A stretch of 37,921 nucleotides of DNA from Bacteroidota bacterium (GTDB lineage Bacteria > Bacteroidota > Bacteroidia > Chitinophagales > Chitinophagaceae). The notes below the pieces were generated by a model. That model was not told the origin of the DNA and did not search any database. It saw nothing but the letters and a program-made list of their open reading frames with translations. Positions 32,884-37,921 of the stretch are shown piece by piece (position 1 is the stretch's first letter; each line of letters begins with the position of its first letter). Made by a program: the position numbers and the translations under genes. The stretch spans positions 1-37,921 of the forward strand of contig CANFXV010000024.1 of NCBI GenBank assembly GCA_947451115.1, written 5' to 3'.

Positions 32884-34155
32884 ATGCGTTATTTAGTTTT
32901 TATTGTAGCCTTTTTTGTTTGTTTACATGCATCTGCTCAAAAAACCATTCTAATTAAGTGTGGTAAATTATTGGACAGCAAAACAGGTATAGTCACTGAA
33001 AAACAAAATATTTTAATCAAAGGCAATCAAGTCGTATCTATTAGTTCGACTGCGTTGCCTGCAGACTCTACCATAGATTTAAGTAATTATTTTGTCATGC
33101 CCGGCATGATTGATTGTCATACCCATGTGCTTTTACAAGGCGACATCACTTCTGAAGATTATGATGTACAAGCATTGAAAGAGTCCATCCCTTATAGAAC
33201 CATCAGAGCGACCAAGAGTGCCGAAAAGGCATTGATGAATGGATTTACCACCATTCGTGATTTAGGTACAGAGGCTGCTGGATTTGCCGATGTGGATCTT
33301 AAAAAAGCCATCAATAGAGGAGTCATTAGCGGTCCAAGAATGATTGTTTCTACCTTAGCCATGAACACCACTGGGCATTATCCAATTAAAGCTGGAGATT
33401 ATGCTTGGGAATTACATCTACCAAAAGGCGTCATAGAAATCACTGGTGCAGATGAAGCCAGAAGAGCAGTAAGACAACAAATAGAACAAGGTGCTGATTG
33501 GATTAAAATTTATGCAGACCGTGGTTATTATCGTTTAGCAGATGGATCCTTTAGATCTATCCCTAATTTCACTACAGAAGAAATAAAAGCGATTGGCGAC
33601 GAAACCATCACCAGTAGAAAAAAATTAGCGGCACATGCCATGACTAGAGATGGTATTTTAGCCGCCATCAATGCAGGCGCCTCAAGTATTGAACATGGAA
33701 GTGGGATGGATGAGGAATGCATGCGCGTCATGGCAGAAAAAGGAATTTACTGGTGCCCTACTTTATTTGTGAATGAATTTGTTGCAGAAGGAAGAGCCAA
33801 AATAGGAAGTCCGATCAATTTATATTTTCAACAATCCATTCAAGCTACTTTTAAAAAGGCCATTAAGATGGGTGTGAAATTAGCCTATGGTACGGACATT
33901 GGTGGTTATGACTGGAACTTACCTCAGGCCAAAGACTTTACCTATTTTGTAGATTGGGGATTGAGCCCAGCGCAAGCCATTCAAACTGCTACAACTACTG
34001 CTGCCGAACTTTTAGGCATGCAAGGAAAAATTGGAGAAATCAAAGAAGGTAGTTTTGCGGACATCATTGCCTTAAAAAAAGATCCAACCAAGGACATTAG
34101 CGCTTTACAAAATATAGATTGGGTAATGAAAGAGGGCAAGGTATACAAGCATTAA
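32884..34155 (+). CDS. Secreted amidohydrolase-family metal-dependent hydrolase
   Basis: 423 residues with a signal peptide ending HASAQ (19). It is a TIM-barrel amidohydrolase: an N-terminal beta-sandwich strip (LIKCGKLLDSKTG) and MPGMIDCHTHVLL give His79 and His81. The rest of the metal site is ADWIKIYADRGY (Lys208, probably carboxylated), HAM (His251), SIEHGSG (His271) and YGTDIGGYDWN (Asp338). This binuclear pattern matches the Xaa-Pro/isoaspartyl-dipeptidase and imidazolonepropionase-like group. It lies 68 bp behind the esterase gene and is likely in the same transcript, so three secreted hydrolases of small amide or ester molecules stand together. A weak CCCG/CGGG stem is in the gap. 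Converges on the FucP-type gene with a 6-bp gap. Confidence 0.88.
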   Translation: MRYLVFIVAFFVCLHASAQKTILIKCGKLLDSKTGIVTEKQNILIKGNQVVSISSTALPADSTIDLSNYFVMPGMIDCHTHVLLQGDITSEDYDVQALKESIPYRTIRATKSAEKALMNGFTTIRDLGTEAAGFADVDLKKAINRGVISGPRMIVSTLAMNTTGHYPIKAGDYAWELHLPKGVIEITGADEARRAVRQQIEQGADWIKIYADRGYYRLADGSFRSIPNFTTEEIKAIGDETITSRKKLAAHAMTRDGILAAINAGASSIEHGSGMDEECMRVMAEKGIYWCPTLFVNEFVAEGRAKIGSPINLYFQQSIQATFKKAIKMGVKLAYGTDIGGYDWNLPQAKDFTYFVDWGLSPAQAIQTATTTAAELLGMQGKIGEIKEGSFADIIALKKDPTKDISALQNIDWVMKEGKVYKH

Positions 34156-34161
34156 GCTTAG

Positions 34162-35400
34162 TTAGGCTTTTACTTTACTTCCCTTAAATCCAAAAAAAGC
34201 AACCACTGCAAAGGCAATGAGTGGAACTATATAACCCATTTGTATATTGCCTGTGGCATCACTGATGAGTCCAAAAATTCTGGGTAATACAGCGCCTCCT
34301 ACTATCGACATCACAATTAAGCTGCTGGCCATTTCTGTATCTGGACCAAGTTGTTGGATGCCCAAGGAAAAAATAGTGGGAAACATGATGGACATGAAAA
34401 AGCAAATCCCAATCAATGCATAGATGGTGATTAAGCCTTGGCCAAAAATAGCCACTAAGCAAAGAAGCACACAAACTACCGCATAAGAAGCTAGTAAATT
34501 TTCGGGCTTAAAATATTTCATTAACACCGTTCCTAAAAATCGGCCTAATAAAAAAGCAAGGCCTCCAATACTTAAATAATCGGCGGCTTGTACTTCTGAA
34601 ATTTGTGCAGACTGTGTCGCATATAAAATAAATAAACTTAATACACATACTTGAGCGCCTACATAAAAAAATTGAGCAACTACAGCCCAGCTTAAATGGC
34701 TATGTCTAAAAGTAGACAGCAAGGACTGTTTTTGATTGATAGATTTTTTTTCTCTAATGTCTGGTAGTTGAATGCGGTAAAATAAAAAAGCAACTACAAT
34801 CAATATAATTCCTAAAATAGTATATGGTGTTTTAACCGTATAGGCTTCAGCCGCCAAGGCGGCTTTTTGTGCAGCCGTTGTCATGCTAGCTAATTCAGCA
34901 GTACTGTATCCTTTGGTCAATATAATTCTTGCACCAATGGCTGGTGCTAAAGCAGCGGCCAATCCGTTAAAAGATTGCGCTAAGTTTAATCTTTGGGTAG
35001 ATGTACTTGGATCGCCTAGGGAGGAAGCATAGGGATTGGCCGCAGTTTCTAAAATAGTTAAGCCACAGGCAATAATAAATAAGGCAATTAAAAAATAATT
35101 ATAGGATTGATGATTGGCAGCAGGAACAAATAAAAAGGAGCCAAAAGCAAATAACAATAAGCCAGCAATGATACCCGTTTTATAGCCCCATCTTTTCATG
35201 ATATAGCCGGCAGGTAAGGCCATAAAAAAATATGCTACAAAAACAGAAGAGTCCACCAAGGTAGATTGGGTAGTGGTGAGGGTAAATGATTTTTTTAAAT
35301 GAGGGATTAAAATGGGATCCAAGTTGTGCGCAAAGCCCCATAAAAAAAACAAACAAGTAATTAATACAAATGGCAGGTAGTCTGATTTGGTTTTTTGCAT
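34162..35400 (-). CDS. FucP-type sugar:proton symporter (major facilitator superfamily)
   Basis: 412 residues with 12 predicted helices. The N-terminal block PFVLITCLFFLWGFAHNLDP and ILIPHLKKSF, together with TILETAANPYASSLG in helix 4-5, are hallmarks of the fucose/glucose-galactose porter family. Other conserved parts are QSFNGLAAALAPAIGARIIL, FFMSIMFPTIFSLGI and VGGAVLPRIFGLISD. It imports a monosaccharide with a proton; which sugar is not evident. Start is ATG 35400; the frame extends two codons to a TTG at 35406, which I did not use. The upstream AT-rich palindrome (35411-35426) includes a TATATTTA that reads as a -7 element on the minus strand. Confidence 0.9.
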   Translation of the reverse strand: MQKTKSDYLPFVLITCLFFLWGFAHNLDPILIPHLKKSFTLTTTQSTLVDSSVFVAYFFMALPAGYIMKRWGYKTGIIAGLLLFAFGSFLFVPAANHQSYNYFLIALFIIACGLTILETAANPYASSLGDPSTSTQRLNLAQSFNGLAAALAPAIGARIILTKGYSTAELASMTTAAQKAALAAEAYTVKTPYTILGIILIVVAFLFYRIQLPDIREKKSINQKQSLLSTFRHSHLSWAVVAQFFYVGAQVCVLSLFILYATQSAQISEVQAADYLSIGGLAFLLGRFLGTVLMKYFKPENLLASYAVVCVLLCLVAIFGQGLITIYALIGICFFMSIMFPTIFSLGIQQLGPDTEMASSLIVMSIVGGAVLPRIFGLISDATGNIQMGYIVPLIAFAVVAFFGFKGSKVKA

Positions 35401-35410
35401 GGTCAATGAA

Positions 35411-35426
35411 TTATATTTAAATATAA
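35411..35426. promoter_or_regulatory. Perfect AT palindrome TTATATTTAAATATAA upstream of the FucP-type gene
   Basis: A 16-bp perfect palindrome starting 10 bp before the leftward start codon. It contains TATATTTA on the minus strand, one base from the TAnnTTTG -7 element. Pure AT palindromes are easily produced by chance in AT-rich DNA, so operator function is only possible. Confidence 0.3.
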
Positions 35427-35487
35427 TCTATCCATTAGATTTGAACAAAAAATACCTCCCTATTACCCTTTTCACCTTCATAAGCAG

Positions 35488-35495
35488 TAAATTTG
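35488..35495 (+). promoter_or_regulatory. Bacteroidota -7 element TAAATTTG for the NIPSNAP gene
   Basis: TAAATTTG matches TAnnTTTG exactly and ends 30 bp before the start at 35526. It supports 35526, and not the upstream in-frame TTG at 35493, as the start. Confidence 0.4.
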
Positions 35496-35525
35496 GGAAC
35501 AATCAAAATTCAAATCTTTACTACA

Positions 35526-36308
35526 ATGAAAAAATTACTACTTAGTATGCTAGGTTCATTTGTCTTAATTTTAAGTTTCGCTAAGTCCCCAAAAAATCCA
35601 ACGCGCGACTTTTATTTAATTCAAATTTACCATTGTTCTACGCCTGCTCAAATTGCCAATATAGATGCGTATTTAAAAAATACCTACCTACCCTATTTAC
35701 ATCAAAACAGTATTTCAAAAGTTGGGGTCTTCGCTCCTTTGGACAATGATACTGCAGCAGATAAGCGCATATATGTATGGATGCCCTTAAAATCAATTGA
35801 TGAATTAGATGTATTGGATCAAAAGATTGAAAAATTAGATCCTATGGGTAAGGACCCAGTCATTCATTTAGAAATGGCGGACAGCAGTTTGCCATACAAT
35901 AGAATTGAAAAAATATTAACAAGGGCCTTTAAGTTTCAGCCTAATTATGTCACTAAGTCAAGCTTAACTAAATCAAGTAGTCGTGTATATGAATATAGAA
36001 GTTATGAAAGCGCTACCGAAAATTTGCATTTAAGAAAGGTACATATGTTCAATGAAGGAGGAGAAGTACCTCTTTTTGAGCGCCTTAATTTTAATGCTAT
36101 CTTTTATTCTAAAGTAATTGCAGGCAGCAGAATGCCCAACTTAATTTACATGACCAGCTTTAACAATATGGATGACCGCAATGCCCATTGGAAAGCTTTT
36201 GGTGGAGATGAAGTTTGGAAAAAAATATCTGTCGCACAAGAATATTTGAAATCTGTGAACAGAAACGAAACTGTATTGATGAGTGCCCGTGATTACGCCG
36301 ATTTTTAA
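35526..36308 (+). CDS. NIPSNAP-family secreted protein
   Basis: 260 residues with a signal peptide ending SFAKS at about 20. Two ferredoxin-like (dimeric alpha-beta barrel) halves are visible: the first from DFYLIQIYHCSTPAQIANID to about 125, the second from SSRVYEYRSYESATENLHLR to the end, with RMPNLIYMTSFNNMDDRNAHW, the NIPSNAP signature. This two-repeat exported type is common in Bacteroidota; the family has no established enzymatic role, although related small domains act as monooxygenases or scaffolds. It is monocistronic. Its stop codon overlaps the stop of the TolC-type gene on the other strand by 4 bp. The outermost start in frame (TTG 35493) was rejected because it lies within the promoter. 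Confidence 0.87.
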   Translation: MKKLLLSMLGSFVLILSFAKSPKNPTRDFYLIQIYHCSTPAQIANIDAYLKNTYLPYLHQNSISKVGVFAPLDNDTAADKRIYVWMPLKSIDELDVLDQKIEKLDPMGKDPVIHLEMADSSLPYNRIEKILTRAFKFQPNYVTKSSLTKSSSRVYEYRSYESATENLHLRKVHMFNEGGEVPLFERLNFNAIFYSKVIAGSRMPNLIYMTSFNNMDDRNAHWKAFGGDEVWKKISVAQEYLKSVNRNETVLMSARDYADF

Positions 36309-37588
36309 TCGACCAAATCAAGACCCATTAATTTAACCAACTCCAATTGCGCATTACAAAGTTGATATTGATATTGTAATTGATTCAATAAAGCCCTTTG
36401 ATAATCTGCATTGGTAGAAGTAAGTTCAATAGGGGTAGTGGTACCATTCTTTAATTTACTTACACTTAATTTTTGTGCCAATGCAGCTTGCTCAATTTGA
36501 GAAGCTGCATTTTTTATTCTACGCTCATTACTTTTAATATCAATTAAAGCTGCTTGAATGTCTTTTTCAAAATCGTGCAATTGAGCAGCCACTCCAGTTT
36601 CATTAAGTGCTACTGCTCTTTCTTGTATTTTGATCTGTTGCTTTGTTTTTCCTCCATTGAATAAAGGCAGTGAAAAACCAATACCCGCATTGTAATTAAA
36701 ACGTGGGTCATTGATCTGAGGTAAATAACCATTTCTAGACCCTACACTGGCTTTTAAACCTATGAATGGAAGCTCATTTAACTTGGCAATGGCCACTTCT
36801 GCTTTGGCTACATTTACTTTGCTTTTAGCAATGGCCAAGCTTGGATTGTTTTGTATAGCCATTTGTAAGGCTTCTTCAAAATTATAATTCTTAAGCGCGA
36901 TGGTTAACTGACCTTCTTGAATATTGTTCACCCCTGTTGCATATTTTAACAGATTGAATAATTTATTCAAGTTCGTCTCTAAATCTATTTTACGATTGTT
37001 TTCATTGTCAATCTTAGACTGAATGGTCAACAGGTCTAATTGGATGGCATTGCCGTTTTTCAATTGTGCTTCCACTACAGTTTTGTTTTCAGTCAACAAG
37101 CCAACTACTTCATTTTGTATGTCAATGGCTTTTTTTGCATAAATGATTTGATAATACAATTGACTTATCTGAAAAAACAAACTATGTTCTAATTGTTTTG
37201 CCACCTGTTTGGATGTTTGTAATTCTAATTTTGCTTTTTCAATACTAGCGGCTAAGCGGCCAAAATCAAATAAAGTATAACTGCCATTCAAAGCACCTGA
37301 TACATTATGTTCTGGCGCAAATTGAAAAGTTTTATCGCCAAAGGGAACTTCAATTTTTGGTTGCATGTACGCATAACTTGCATCTAAAGTGAGATCGGGA
37401 TATTTATTTAACTCCGTTAAGGCCAATTTATCTTGGGCCATTTGAACTGATTGTTCTACTTCCTTTACTTTTGGAAAATAGGTCAAGGATTGATTCAATA
37501 AATTTTTAAGTTCTTTATTGATTAAATTTTGGGCTTGTGCATTAGCAAAATGCAACACCACCAAAAACAATAAGATTAATTTTTTCAT
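36305..37588 (-). CDS. TolC-family outer-membrane efflux protein
   Basis: 427 residues, the usual length. A signal peptide ends NAQAQ at 20. The long helical heptad-like stretches typical of the periplasmic tunnel are present twice, with PDLTLDASYAYMQP and SLPLFNGGKTKQQIKIQERAVAL (the internal duplicate) and LKNGNAIQLDLLTIQSKIDN versus LKNGTTTPIELTSTNADYQRALLNQLQYQYQL. It forms the exit duct for drug-efflux or type I secretion pumps. It lies 36 bp after the end of the DHA2-type pump gene on the same strand, so the two form part of an EmrAB-TolC-like system. A membrane-fusion protein gene is not in the window and is probably beyond the right edge. Confidence 0.9.
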   Translation of the reverse strand: MKKLILLFLVVLHFANAQAQNLINKELKNLLNQSLTYFPKVKEVEQSVQMAQDKLALTELNKYPDLTLDASYAYMQPKIEVPFGDKTFQFAPEHNVSGALNGSYTLFDFGRLAASIEKAKLELQTSKQVAKQLEHSLFFQISQLYYQIIYAKKAIDIQNEVVGLLTENKTVVEAQLKNGNAIQLDLLTIQSKIDNENNRKIDLETNLNKLFNLLKYATGVNNIQEGQLTIALKNYNFEEALQMAIQNNPSLAIAKSKVNVAKAEVAIAKLNELPFIGLKASVGSRNGYLPQINDPRFNYNAGIGFSLPLFNGGKTKQQIKIQERAVALNETGVAAQLHDFEKDIQAALIDIKSNERRIKNAASQIEQAALAQKLSVSKLKNGTTTPIELTSTNADYQRALLNQLQYQYQLCNAQLELVKLMGLDLVD

Positions 37589-37624
37589 AACTCGTTTACT
37601 TTAAAAGTTTATCAACGCACTATA

Positions 37625-37921
37625 TTAATGTGATTCTGCAGCAGCTTTTGCTGCGGCCTTATCCATTTTTTTACTGGTTCGAAGAAAAAATACCAATGGA
37701 ATAACTACTAAAAAGAAAATACCCACTAACCTAAACGTATCCAAATAAGATAAATAATAGGCTTGCCTATCCACCGACATATCAATCATTTTAAGGGCAG
37801 TTTGTTTAGCCCCTGTCAAATCACCTGTTTTGGAGGCAATGCCTTGTGTTACCGCCGTAACCCTTTCCTGCCAAGCTGCTCCATCGGCTGGCATATGTGC
37901 AATTAAATTAGTACGGTGTTG
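37625..37921 (-). CDS. C-terminal part of a DHA2/EmrB-type multidrug efflux transporter (partial)
   Basis: The frame is open to the right edge and gives the last 98 residues, beginning QHRTNLIAHMPADGAAWQER. A loop of about 50 residues is followed by the final transmembrane helix (LVGIFFLVVIPLVFFLRTS) and a short charged tail (KKMDKAAAKAAAESH). HRTNL followed by a long loop and a last helix is usual at the end of EmrB-type 14-helix MFS exporters. Only the C-terminus is visible, so class assignment is supported mainly by this tail and by the adjacent TolC gene. Confidence 0.8.
   Translation of the reverse strand, partial: QHRTNLIAHMPADGAAWQERVTAVTQGIASKTGDLTGAKQTALKMIDMSVDRQAYYLSYLDTFRLVGIFFLVVIPLVFFLRTSKKMDKAAAKAAAESH

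Noticed and set aside
1..37921. CRISPR arrays, insertion sequences, prophage, tRNA or rRNA genes
   Set aside because: I found no regularly spaced repeats, transposase or integrase motifs, or cloverleaf/rRNA sequence on reading.

Overview
The window reads as chromosomal DNA of a member of the Bacteroidota, most likely a Chitinophagaceae-type bacterium. The reasons are the AT-rich sequence, TonB-dependent receptors including one paired with a GLPGLI protein, a HmuY-type lipoprotein, a FucP-type sugar symporter, a DUF1684 protein, short -7 elements of the Bacteroidota type TAnnTTTG close to starts, and few convincing Shine-Dalgarno sites. I see no rRNA, tRNA, CRISPR array, insertion sequence or prophage gene. 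Almost every base is explained by about 33 protein genes, and both edge genes are cut by the window.

Layout. 1-95: tail of a DUF4442-like gene. 183-4444 (minus): a membrane-anchored regulator-like protein, a TonB-dependent receptor and a HmuY-like lipoprotein, a probable haem/metal uptake unit. 4445-4789: a regulatory gap with a terminator hairpin, a 7-4-7 direct repeat resembling a Pho box and a GACGTC-centred hairpin. 4790-7158: DUF47/PhoU-like protein and PiT phosphate transporter. 7240-7527: stand-alone CBM48 protein. 7601-13313: TonB receptor, GLPGLI protein and a large carboxypeptidase-regulatory-domain beta-barrel protein. 13438-14364: Tat-exported sugar isomerase-like protein. 14470-16665: penicillin-acylase-family hydrolase. 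16605-17324 (minus): LuxR-type regulator. 17576-20917: two ATP-grasp enzymes, the second fused to a SET methyltransferase domain, then a TMEM164/YwaF-like membrane protein. 20954-21295 (minus): small HAD phosphatase. 21387-23462: second penicillin-acylase paralogue. 23506-25692 (minus): nucleotide-sugar dehydrogenase and DUF1684 lipoprotein-like protein. 25841-28678: S41 protease, VOC protein, one-domain asparaginase-like protein, DoxX-like protein. 28826-30346: ECF sigma factor, anti-sigma-like membrane protein and periplasmic Pro-rich protein. 30456-34155: M20 peptidase, esterase and amidohydrolase. 34162-35400 (minus): FucP-type symporter. 35526-36308: NIPSNAP protein. 36305-37921 (minus): TolC-type outer-membrane protein and the C-terminus of a DHA2/EmrB-type efflux pump.

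The most unusual locus is 17325-20917. A DD-ligase-type ATP-grasp enzyme is followed after 4 bp by an ATP-grasp/SET fusion in which both halves keep their key residues. A TMEM164-like integral membrane protein follows, and a divergent LuxR-type regulator with a perfect 19-bp inverted repeat in the shared gap lies upstream. Secreted Ntn-hydrolase amidases flank it on both sides. My inference is a ligation-plus-methylation pathway for a peptide-like product or a protein target. The substrate cannot be read from the sequence.

Several convergent gene pairs overlap or nearly touch (11, 61 and 4 bp overlaps; a 6-bp gap), so the genome is compact and lacks conventional terminators at those sites.
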